Assembly: GCF_964656455.1 (NCBI RefSeq)
Contig: NC_135720.1
Coordinates: forward strand, 111,426,696-111,490,695
Source of the DNA: Halichoerus grypus
Taxonomy: Eukaryota > Chordata > Mammalia > Carnivora > Phocidae
Direction of reading: 5' to 3'
DNA length: 64,000 bases
Part shown: piece after piece, positions 54,200-64,000 of the stretch
How positions within the stretch are numbered: the stretch's first letter is position 1
How the letters are laid out: each line of letters opens with the position of its first letter
Program-made: the position numbers and the translations under genes
Notes under the pieces: generated by a model
Told to the model about the DNA's origin: nothing
The model's database searches: none
The model's input: only the letters and a program-made list of their open reading frames with translations

Positions 54200-57100
54200 G
54201 TCTATCTTCCCCGTTGGTTCTTTTCCTTGCACTTTGTAGATTTGCATTTTGGAGGCGTGTGCTTTTTTCTCACGTGTGTGTTTGTGTGTTCATGTCCAGG
54301 TCCCCTTCTGTCTGACGGGGCACTCTTGGGAGGCCACTCATTTGGCTTTGGCCTTTACCTCCCCATGGTGTTCCAGCAAGTGATTGTGTGTAAATTGAAC
54401 TGAGGCTGAAGTTCCGTTTGTTGTTTTTTTTCCATGAGAAAATTAACCCCAAAGAAGAACTGAAACATAGCGAGTTTATTGTACGTTACCACAGCCCAAG
54501 GCATTTGCCTTGAGACCCTGGTCACAAAGTTGGGGGTATGACTGGAAAGTGGTCTTTTAAATATGCGTGTGGTGGTGGGGTGGGGTAACACGGGGAGGGG
54601 GGTGTTCCAACTTGAAAGCTAATTAGGCTCCGGTTTTGAAGGGCTTTAAATGCCATCTATAGTTTAAACTTCCATTTTATGGGGATATCAAGAAAAAGGG
54701 AAGCAGTTATCTTTTCACGTTCCGCCTTCGTGAACAATGAAAGTTTTTGAGGGCACAGATAACATGCAGTTTAAGATGAGCCTGTGTGGGATGCAGGATG
54801 GGTTGGAAAGGAAAGGGCTGAGGAGCTTCCAGTTTACAAGTCATGATAAAATCTGGGGGCTCCGGGTGGGGAGTTTAGTGCCTGAATTGCGGTGATGGCA
54901 GCAATGATGAAGACAGGGGCCATGGTAAAAAGTCGCTAACATACGATAAATGTATTTTTACAAGTAAACTCTGGTTCGTCAGTTTTCCAAATTCGATTTT
55001 GGGGCATTAGGTGTTTTGTTTTTGTTTTTGTTTTTTACCGTGGCCCCCACTGATATCGTCGTGATACATTCTTTTGCAAATCTTCCCCTTTGAGTCCAGG
55101 ATGTCACTTGCCTGTACCTGAAACTCGGATCTCTAAGGCTTGAATCTGCGTCTAAACTTAGCCCCCCGCTGACTTGGAAAGAATCTCAACTTGGCAAAAC
55201 GCCTTCCTCTCTCTTCAAGCCGCAGTCTCAAAAGTAGCTCTCCACCCCCCCACCCCCCTAACTAATGAACTATATCTAATAGCCTCTCTTTACAGAGTCC
55301 TTTGAGAAAGAGATGGCGTTTGATTTTGACCTCATTATCCATTTCAGCCTGTCCTTGATGAAAATAATCGCCCCTCAGGCAGGTACATTCCTCACATTCC
55401 GCTCTCGGCGAGCTGCTAAGACGTTGTTAACCCCAGCGACCATGGGAAAATGCTGCCGTCTGCCTCGGAGAGTCTGAAGGGAGTGGGCACAAGATAACAA
55501 GAGGTGAAGAGGTCGGAGGGGAGGCCCCCTTTCATCTTTTCAGGCTGTTTCCAACCCAGACAAAGGATTCTGTCCAGGGGTGCAAGGCCCACGCGGCTTT
55601 ATTTTCTGGTCTGGCCCCCGAACGGGGGTTGGGAGGGCCGGGTCGTATCTGGATATTGTTTTGGAGGTGAATGCCTGGCTCCCGGGAAGTCCTCGACTCC
55701 TGGGGGAATGCTAAGTGGAAGGAAGGGCAAGCAGCCCCCGCTTGGGCGGAAGAGACCACCCAGCTACTCAAAGGAGAGCGTGAAGGGCTTGAATGGAACG
55801 AGCTGTCCTGCAGGATTTATCATTCAGACAGTGAGATTAAGGGTGTGAGGCTGTTGAGCTGCCTCGAGTCTCGGAGTAGCTCAAGGATTTGTGGCGGCAG
55901 GGAAAGGGGGAAGGGGGACGGGGAAGGGTGGCGTGGGGCCGAATGGAGAGGTGAGGAGCGTCTGGAAACCTGCGTGGGTATGGGGAGGGCCGATCCAGAT
56001 TGCCGCCCAGCCTGCCACTGACCTGCTCTATGACTGAACGAGTCATTTCTTCCCTTTTGTACAACGAAGCGATTGGAAGGATACCAGAAGGAGCCTCCAG
56101 GGGCTGCCTGCCCCACCTCCTCCCCCAGACGCTTTTCCTCAGCTCGCCTCATTGATTGCGTTTTATTAGAAAAGTAACGTAGTCCACGTTATCAGTCATT
56201 GAAAGTCAACAACCCTCCACCTTACCAAAATCCCCGGTCCGGTCCCCAGCGCTTTCCTGCGGTAATGATCATCTTTTGGGTAGATTTCCCTTCAAGCTCT
56301 TCAAATGCATATGTAGTGTTAACATCTCTGCAGCGTACCTACAGTTTCACATTGTGCCTTGTTTTCCCTCCCCAGTAAGTTTAGGGTGCTGGGCATCTTC
56401 CCTTTGCTCCTGCAGGTTGTTCTCACCAAGCGCCTTCACCCTGCTCTGCGCGCCAGTGGTCAGCTGGGTGCCCTTTTGCCTCCTTGGCTTCTGGTTGGGT
56501 TTGAGAGCTATTCCTTCTCCACCTCCCTCCCTTCCAGATCCCTGCGGACGAGCCCAGTCCCTCCACCACAGGCCACAGCTCCTGGCTGGGGAACCCTCGA
56601 GGCTCTCCTCCAGGTAGTTCTCTCTCCGTGTTCCTAGAAGGGCCCCACTTACCCCTTCAGGCCGAGCCTCGAAGTGGAAGCAGGTCCCCTCCGCTCTGTT
56701 GCTTTTCCAAACGCTGCTCACACCTTTGCAAATAGTCCCTTTATTAAGCTCTCTTCAAAGTTCCCAATTTTGATTGTGCCTGCTGAGACTCTGATGGTCG
56801 CAGAATATATATCATGAGTAGTATTTTCCAGATTACTACACGGAATCCACGTGGACTCTAACTGCATAGCACCGTGTTGACTATATACGGGACATACCTA
56901 TACCGTAATTCACTTAGCCCCTCCCACAGTGCTCCACATTTACTCTGCTTCCTGTTCTTTCAGTACCAATACCTCAGCGAAATACTCCCAGACAAGAAAT
57001 CACGGTTTCTTTCACTGTAGGCACTTCCTTTCCTTTCTGGGTTTCAGTTCATGGCACCCAGGCCATCAAGTTTTCTGTCGCACACCTTGGCTGCCCTCAG

Positions 57101-57595
57101 GGAACTTACCAGTGGGTAGTGCGGAATTTAGCAATGTGAGGCCAGAGGACTAGCTGAGCCAAATTATGTGATACAGCTAGAAATTCTAGGATCGAGGCTG
57201 GATGGAGATGAGATACGGTTATTGGAAAAGGCCTGGGATGTTTCGGGACAGGGCTGTGTAATTATCACCCAGTTTCACTGATCAAACTCCAGAAGTGTGC
57301 CCTCCTCTGACTTTGTTTGATTCATATATCAAAGAAAAATGCCAGTTTCGTTTTCAACTAGAAAAATGTCTGTCAGACGCAAACATGTCTTTGCATCAAC
57401 ACGCCCAGCACGTTATGTCCTATGAGTTGAAGCCTGGTGGTAACACAGGTTGATTGCAAGGAATGGTCAGATGACTTGAAAGCTCAAGAGCGTTGGGCTG
57501 GGTATCCAGACTCACCCATCTCCACAGCAGGGATGACCTTGCCTGTGGGACCTTAATATCCCTGGCCTTTTGGCCAAGACCCCTTTCTCTGGCCA
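54200..57595. other. Long SINE-free unique block, no gene; candidate regulatory DNA
   Basis: About 3.4 kb without a clear repeat. 55,300-55,460 is motif-rich; 55,500-56,130 is GC-moderate with scattered CpG. ORFs up to 124 codons show no domain. Confidence 0.4.
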
Positions 57596-57674
57596 GATAG
57601 CGCTTAGCTATGCAAGGTCACCTTGAGCCTTTGTAACTCCTCCTTCTCCTTGCCTCTGACCCTCCCTTTCATGG

Positions 57675-57800
57675 AGGCTTTACAGTTGTATCTGCACAGG
57701 AGTCTCTTGGGAATCTTGTTAAATACAGATTGGGGTTCAGGAGGTTTGGGGTGGGGCCTGGGAACTTGCAGTTTTAATGTATGCCAAAATTCCTTCAGTA
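57675..57800 (+). repeat. MER5-type hAT fragment
   Basis: 'acaggagtctcttgggaatc' to 'gaacttgcagttttaatgta' is a diverged MER5-like copy. Confidence 0.5.
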
Positions 57801-57804
57801 CTAC

Positions 57805-58265
57805 CTCGCCTCCTGGAGCCGCTGAGCCTTTTAAAAGAGTGTCTTTCTTATCTCTGCTCTAGTTCTGACAATGGTAATTTATAATTTAATATTCAGATGG
57901 GCAATCTTCTGTTTTAGTCCCTGGGTGAGGAGTGGAGCGCCTGGTGGCAGCTTCCTGAAGCAGGGGGCAGATCTCAGGACGGGGCGCGTTCATTCACCTG
58001 GGGGCTGAAGGACCGGCTCAGACCTTCTGGTTTCTTGCTGTTCTCTGTCCTGGCCTGGTTACTGCAGAGCGGCTACTCCCCTACCCTTCACTCTACCTAA
58101 AGCCCTGAGGTCTTTGATTCTTTTTACAGAGAAAGAAAAACAAAACTTGTATAAGTGTTTGTGAAGTGACTCAGCTTGAAAACTTCTAAGACAGTCCCTT
58201 CATAATTTTAAATGAAGAATTGACCAGAATAGGATGGGGGAATTAATCACAAGCCTATTACTAAC
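57805..58265. other. Intergenic, no gene seen
   Basis: Unassigned unique DNA. Confidence 0.4.
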
Positions 58266-58298
58266 ATCACTTTACATTTTCTTTAATCAATTAGCTTA

Positions 58299-58520
58299 TT
58301 TTAAAAGATTTTATTTATTTATTTTATTATTATTATTATTTTTAATTTATTTGTTCAGAGAGAGAGAGAGCGAGAGAGCACAAGCAGGGGGAGTGGCAGG
58401 CAAAGGGAGAGGCAGGCTTCCCAACGAGCAGGGAGCCCCATGCGGGGCTCAATCCCAGGACCCTGGGCTCATGACCTGAGCCGAAGGCAGACGCTTAAGC
58501 GACTGTCACCCAGGTGTCCC
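58299..58520 (-). mobile_element. CAN-SINE with expanded ATT tail
   Basis: Tail includes an ATT microsatellite (58,321-58,342). Followed by a second SINE at a TTAG(C/T)TTATTTTAAAAG target. Confidence 0.92.
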
Positions 58521-58533
58521 TAATTAGTTTATT

Positions 58534-58736
58534 TTAAAAGATTTTATTTATTTATTCGCGAGAGAGAGAGAGCGAGAGAGCGAGCACAAGCTGGGGGAGG
58601 GGTAGAGGCAGAGAGAGAAGCAGACTCCCCGCTGAGCAGGGAGCCGGATGAAGGGCTGGATTCCAGGACCCAAGATCCTGACCTGAGCCAAAGGCAGACG
58701 CTTAACGACTTAACCGACTGAGCCACCTAGGCAGCC
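58534..58736 (-). mobile_element. CAN-SINE
   Basis: Same orientation as the preceding copy; the pair is bounded by CACTTTACATTTT (58,266 and 58,739). The head end shows a small duplication (TTAACGACTTAACCGACT). Confidence 0.92.
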
Positions 58737-58794
58737 TCCACTTTACATTTTAAAAACACTTGACAGTTTACAAATCATTTAGATATCCACAATC

Positions 58795-58905
58795 TATTTG
58801 ATTCTTACAACCCTGGAAGGTAGAGCAGGCATATCCCCATTTGCTAGATAAAACTGAGCCTCAGAGAGGGCAAATGACATATCCAGGCTCAACCGGCTAC
58901 CTGGT
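58795..58905 (+). repeat. MIR fragment
   Basis: 'attcttacaaccctggaagg', 'gataaaactgagcctcagag'. Confidence 0.65.
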
Positions 58906-59357
58906 GGAATGCCCTCTTAGCCTGGACTGTGCGTCTTCTTGAATTTCTATGTAAAAAGAATTGCAACAATTGCCGTCTCTCCCCCGGGTTTTCTATGATT
59001 TGACCCTGCCCATTCTCATGGCCACTATCCCCACCCAGGCTCCCATCATCACACACTTGAATTCTTACCATAGAGGCCAGTGTAGGTTATTAAGACTAGA
59101 ATGAATGCTCATGTGCCAGGCCTTGTGCCACGCTCTGATGGTAGGGATGACTGTGTCCTGAACTTCCAGGAGATACAGAGACCTGAAACAGGTTGCTGCA
59201 ACAGGACAGGAAATAGCAGTGATGGGAGATGAACAGGGACCTGCAGTGGGGCTAAGTGGTGGCAGGCTGCTCCTTCCCGTTGGTCTTCTGGACATCATGT
59301 TCTCTTCATCATAGGCACTGAGTGTTGTGTGTTCCCTGGTCAAGATCCTTTAGTAAC

Positions 59358-59570
59358 GGGGCGCCTGGATGGCTCAGTTGGTTAAGTGTCTGCCTTCAGC
59401 TCAGGTCATGATCCCAGTGTCCTGGGATCGAGCCCCATGTCGGGCTCCCTGCTCAGCAAGGAGTCTGCTTCTCCCTCTCCCTCTGCCGCCCTCTCCCCCA
59501 CTTGTGCTCTCTCTTTCTCAAATAAATAAAATCTTAAAAAAAAAAAAGTCCTTGTATAATTAAAAAAAAA
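59358..59570 (+). mobile_element. CAN-SINE
   Basis: Perfect target duplication ATCCTTTAGTAAC (59345-59357 and 59571-59583). The tail has an odd GTCCTTGTATAATT insert between two A-runs. Confidence 0.95.
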
Positions 59571-59754
59571 ATCCTTTAGTAACATCACAGTGCCAGGACT
59601 CCAGCTTGGCATTCAGTGTCCTCCATCATGTGGCCCCTGTATCTTTAACGTTCCTCGATACTGGTCACAACGTTCTCCTGATTGGCTCCGGCACCTTATT
59701 GCTACATACTCCTGTGATTCCAGTCAAAGAATCATATCAAGAACCTTAACATTA

Positions 59755-59925
59755 CTTATTGCTTGTCCGCGTCATTCTACTAAGTACTTTTTTATGTTAT
59801 TCCATGTAATGCTCACAATGCAGTGGGGTCAGGATCATCGTCTTCATTTTGTAGGTTCAGAAAGGTTAAGTGACTTGCCCAAGTCACACAGCTAGAACAG
59901 AGCCAAGTAGAACTAACCCCCCAGG
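59755..59925 (+). repeat. MIR element
   Basis: 'gttcagaaaggttaagtgac', 'ttgcccaagtcacacagcta'. Confidence 0.75.
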
Positions 59926-60454
59926 TCAATCCCAAAGTCCTCGCACACTTGCCATTCTACCCTGCTGAACGGAGGGGCCGAGAATGGTATAGATTAGGGG
60001 TTAGTAATTTTGTCTTCCTTACTCTTGCTGCTCCTGCACCTGAAATACTCACTTTCTCCCTCAGGGATCTCAGTGCTGCATTTCTCTCTCCAAACACCGC
60101 AGAGGCTCTCCCTCACCTTGAATCCCCTCAGTTGTCGCTTGTTGCATTTGCACTATATGGTCTCGGGTTACTTACGTTTCCAATGGAAGTGTTCTCTAGT
60201 GATCTCGTGGAGGTGCATTTGAGCCTGACTACGAACTGCTACTCACACTGGCTAGACGGCCAACATTCATAATAATAACAACTAACAATTAATGTTGCTG
60301 AAGATGGAGACCCGTTATTCAGAACACCAGTTGAGGCATCGAGAAGGCCTCGCAAAAGAAAAGAAAAAAAAAGCTGTACAGTGGAATTAGCCTGGTCATA
60401 TCTCTAGGCTACAGTTTTCTCATGTGTAAAGTGCATGGGCTTGAGCTACATGGT

Positions 60455-61130
60455 CTTTAGTCAACAAATATTTATTGTACTCCCCTCATGCACACACACC
60501 GTTCTAGGTCCTAGGGATAAAATAGACAAAAATTCTCCCTGTTATTCTAGTAGAAGGAGACAACAGTAGACTAAATATGTAACTACAGAAAGTCTATATT
60601 ATGTCAGATAGTGATAAGTGTGATGGAGAAATACAAAGCAGGGAAGGGGAAAGGAAATGGCGAGGAGCGACATCATCTGACGTGCACTTTAGAAGTCTCC
60701 CTAGCCGCCGCAGAGAACGGAGAATAGGCGTGAGTGGGTAAGTGAGCAAACAGGGAGGCTGATGAGCAGGTAATGAGAGCAATCCAGTCGAGGGCTGGTG
60801 GTGTGGCTTGGACAAGGAGTAGAGGTTAGAAGTGGCCCGATTTTGGATATATTTTGAAGGTCAAGGCAGCTTAATTTACTGATGGATTATATGTAGAGCA
60901 GACTCAAGGATGTCTCCAAGGTCTTTGCCTTGGAAGGAAGGAATATCTGGGAGGATAGAGTTGCCATTAATGGACATGCCGTGGGGGCGGGGGTGGGGGT
61001 GGGTGGATGGAGACTATGAATGGAGCAGGTTTTGAGGGACAACCAGGTGGAAATCTGGAGTAAGCAACGAATACATGAGTCTGGAATTTAAGGGGGAGGT
61101 TCAGGCTAGAGATAGAAAGGTGAGAGCCAT
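60455..61130 (+). repeat. L2-type LINE 3' fragments
   Basis: 'gttctaggtcctagggataa', 'gataagtgtgatggagaaat' and 'gagagcaatccagtcgaggg' belong to a long diverged L2 stretch. No gene. Confidence 0.55.
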
Positions 61131-61507
61131 TGGGGTATAGGTGGTGTATCAGACATTTCTGTAGATTCTCTTGGCCCTGCCTCTTCCCCCAGCTTGATGT
61201 CATGCAGATTTGCAATGGGTATGAGCTGAAAAGTGCCTCGCCCCTATCTCCCTGTGTACCTCTTGCTTTCTGTACAAGGGGGGCTGTAGGACAGCCATGG
61301 AAACTCCCTCAGTGCCACCATATGTGTAACCCAGAATTATGGGGGAGTTGATGCTCATGGGGCCGCCCTTAACCAATGGTGAAGGGAAGCTGACAGGTAA
61401 ATGTGGATCCCTTTTTATCCCTTGACAGACAGTTCTGAATCTCCTTAGAAGCTTCTGTGGCAAAAAGTGTCTGTATCCCATAGTGGTGGTCAGCTCAGTT
61501 ATGCATT

Positions 61508-61706
61508 TTTTTTTAAAAATAGATTTTATTTATATATTTGACAGAGAGAGACACAGCGAGAGAGGGAACACAAGCAGGGGGAATGCGAGAGGGAGAAGCA
61601 GGCTTCCTGACGAGCAGGGATCCCGATGTGGGGCTCGATCCCAGGACCCTGGGATCATGACCTGAGCCGAAGGCAGACGCTTAACGACTGAGCCACCCAG
61701 GCGCCC
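61508..61706 (-). mobile_element. CAN-SINE, young
   Basis: Perfect 14-bp duplication CTCAGTTATGCATT (61494-61507 and 61707-61720). Confidence 0.95.
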
Positions 61707-61720
61707 CTCAGTTATGCATT

Positions 61721-62250
61721 CTTGAATTGGTTTCTCCTTTCTTCTCTGTTTCTGTCACCCTGTCCCTCATTTCTGCTCCCTAGAATTTCATTCCCAAATA
61801 CACTACCTGCATGCAAACCTTTGATTAAGGTTTTGCTTCTAGAAGAACCTAGGCTAAGCCACATGGCATTTAACACCATGGGACTGAATGAGATCACCGG
61901 TGGCTTGGTGAAGATTAGGTACAGATACAAGGATCGAGCCCCAGGACCCTCCAACATTTAGAGGTGAAGGAGATGAGGAGAACCTACCCTGAAGAATCTC
62001 CCAAGAAAATATAGTGTCTTGGAAGCCAAGAGAAAAAGCGTCAAAGGGAGAAGGAAGGATCAGCTGATCCTCACTGAGCAGTCAAGTTAAGATGACGAGT
62101 AACGATGACCTTTAGGTCTAATCACAGCAGGGGACAGGGGGTAGAGTAGGACTGTTGACCTCAACAAAGAGCAGTTTGGACAGAGTTATGTGGTGACTGA
62201 AACAGGCTCAAGAGAGAAGCTGGAGGGGAAGTAGGGTCAGGAGAGACTCT
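61721..62250. other. Intergenic, no gene seen
   Basis: Unassigned; L2-like text possible near 62,150-62,250. Confidence 0.35.
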
Positions 62251-62270
62251 TTTTAAGATGGGTGGAATGA

Positions 62271-62660
62271 GGCTCAGTCGTTGGGCGTCTGCCTTCGGCT
62301 CAGGTCGTGATCCCAGGGTCCTGGGATCGAGCCCCGCATTGGGCTCCCTGCTCAGTGGGAAGCCTGCTTCTCCCTCTCCCACTCCCCCTGCTTATGTTCC
62401 CTCTTTCGCTGTGTCTCTCTCTGTCAAATGAATAAGATCTTTTTTTTTTAAGATTTTTATTTATTTATTTGAGAGAGAATGAGAGAGAGAGAGAGAGTAT
62501 GAGAGGGGGAAGGGTCAGAGGGAGAAGCAGACTCCCCGCTGAGCAGGGAGCCTGATGCGGGACTCGATCCCAGAACTCCAGGATCATGACCTGAGCCGAA
62601 GGCAGTTGCCCAACCAACTGAGCCACCCAGGCGCCCATGAATAAAATCTTAAAAAAAAAT
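62271..62660 (+). mobile_element. 5'-truncated CAN-SINE interrupted by a reverse SINE
   Basis: Starts at GGCTCAGTCG, lacking the first ~12 bases of the head, yet has a perfect 16-bp target duplication AAGATGGGTGGAATGA (62255-62270 and 62661-62676), so the truncation happened at insertion. Confidence 0.92.
62442..62636 (-). mobile_element. Nested reverse CAN-SINE
   Basis: Inserted in the tail of the outer SINE at ATGAATAA(G/A)ATCTT (62428-62441 and 62637-62650). Confidence 0.94.
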
Positions 62661-62693
62661 AAGATGGGTGGAATGATAGCACATTTAAATATG

Positions 62694-62841
62694 TTTTTTA
62701 AAAGATTTTATTTATTTATTTGACAGCAAGCGAGATTGGGAGAGGGAGAAGCAGGCTCCCCACAGGGCTCCGTCCCAGGACCCCGGGATCATGACCTGAG
62801 CTGAAGGCAGACACCTTACTGACTGAGCCACCCAGAGTCCC
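62694..62841 (-). mobile_element. CAN-SINE with internal deletion
   Basis: Loses part of the GA-rich body and the GAGCAGGGAGCC block. Flanks GCA(C)ATTTAAATAT / GCATTTGAATAT. Confidence 0.88.
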
Positions 62842-62844
62842 GCA

Positions 62845-63880
62845 TTTGAATATATCAATAGGCTGTTTGGAATGATTTCGTGAAGAGGGAAAACCAGATG
62901 ACGCAGGGGAGAGGAGAGAGCATTGCCGGCAGCGGGGGATGGGATCTAGTGGCCCGGGAAGGTGTTTGCCTTAGATAGGAGCCAGACACCTTATCCCCAA
63001 ACTGCAGGAGGAAAAGCAGAGTATGTGGGTAAATTCTCACATCCCACTCGCTGAGTGCTTGAATTGCAAGATGTCAATCAGACTTCGAGCCTGTGCCATC
63101 CGCCACACTCCTTCGCTTTACAGCGAGACCAGAGAGAAGTGACCCCCCCAAGGACACACCACTGATTAGAAGCAGAGGTGCAGTGAGAATCCAAGGCTCC
63201 TCCTGCCCCGCCCAGCACCCGAGGGCTTTCCCCTTGGGGAGAATCCTGACCCTACTCTGTTATCCAGCCCGCCTGTGCTCTGAGTAGTGGATGGTAATCT
63301 AGCGGAGGGGACCACCAAGCCACCGGGCGAGTGAATTTGAAGGTCTGCTTATGAGTTCCCGGGATCTCTCTATATGTATTGAGGAGTCAACCCAATCTCT
63401 GGAAGGGAAGCTGTCCATGGGCAAGTTGGGTGGAGCAAAATCTGCCAAAATGCAGAAGGAGGATATTACAAATTCAAGTGCAAACCGAAGGGCACAAATC
63501 CTTCTGGAATATAGATTCCTGGTTTCAAATACTCTGTCAGGCCTTGTTTCCTGATTTGAGGTCTGGAAACACACAGTCCCTCTAAGCTTAGAGTTGAAAG
63601 CGGCATGAGAAGTGGGTGGACAGTGAGTGTCTGGGGCCTGGGGGAGGGTGTGCATAACAAAGGCGCACAAACCGTGTGGAAAAGCCACACACTGGGCTTT
63701 GCCTTGACTTCCAGGATGGCTGTAAAACCCCTGCACTCTCTCCGCCCTAATTCCATTAATTTCTCAAACATTCTCTGTGCTCTGGTGCTGTGCTAAGTGC
63801 TTCAGGTACACAGGGTAAGGGAGTGGGGGTGGGTATACAAAACAGATAAACTGAAACGTCCTGTTCTCACAGTTTTACAG
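62845..63880. other. Intergenic, no gene seen
   Basis: Unassigned, with a weak MIR-like core near 63,100-63,200. A 145-codon ORF (63,299-63,736, minus) shows no domain. Confidence 0.35.
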
Positions 63881-63881
63881 C

Positions 63882-64000
63882 CTTTTTTTTTTTTTTTTAA
63901 GATTTTATTTATTTATTTGAGAAAGACAGAGAGAGACAGAGCACAAGCAAAGATAGAGAGAAGCAGATTCCCTGCTGAGCAGGGAGCCCGACGTGGCACT
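63882..64000 (-). mobile_element. CAN-SINE, cut by the window edge
   Basis: T-run (63,882-63,898) and GA-rich body typical of a reverse CAN-SINE; its head lies beyond the window. Confidence 0.92.

Overview
This is a nuclear genomic window from a carnivoran mammal. The sequence is saturated with tRNA-Lys-derived CAN-SINEs, recognisable by a head of the type GGGGCGCCTGGGTGGCTCAG and a CT-rich/AATAAA tail. It also holds carnivore-type LINE-1 3' ends and old mammalian repeats (MIR, L2, MER5-type, ERVL-MaLR LTR). No copy carries the dog-type head, and the commonest young subfamily is the one I associate with bears and pinnipeds. My best guess is therefore an arctoid caniform (bear or seal); this rests on remembered SINE consensus sequences.

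The only protein-coding gene I can support is PIM1, a serine/threonine kinase and proto-oncogene. It lies on the minus strand at about 18,180-23,570. All six coding exons are intact (82+107+51+367+177+158 nt including the stop), every intron is GT-AG, and the product is 313 residues. A conserved in-frame CTG 89 codons upstream would give the longer Pim-1L isoform (402 residues). The gene sits in a CpG island (about 22,080-24,350) and has a 1.4 kb 3' UTR with an AU-rich AUUUA repeat and two polyadenylation signals.

Layout. 1-17,450: intergenic DNA downstream of PIM1, very dense in SINEs, with several serial or nested insertions at the same target site and one MER1-type DNA transposon split by a SINE. 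17,450-25,650: PIM1 gene, promoter and flanks, with no SINE. 25,650-40,000: intergenic, AT-rich, with a candidate conserved non-coding block at about 26,400-27,050, a retrocopied mRNA 3' end inside a SINE at 29,991-30,145, and a solo MaLR LTR. 40,000-46,700: SINE-poor unique DNA with candidate regulatory blocks and a second, orphan CpG island at about 45,560-45,900. 46,700-64,000: further intergenic sequence, including a SINE-free stretch at 52,904-58,298.

No prokaryotic-type system, CRISPR array or second gene is visible. The many short ORFs are either repeat-derived or antisense shadows in GC-rich DNA. In the human genome PIM1 lies on 6p21.2 with wide gene-poor flanks, which agrees with the absence of other genes here. 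The interest lies in PIM1 regulation (CTG isoform, CpG islands, possible distal elements) and in the retroposition archaeology.
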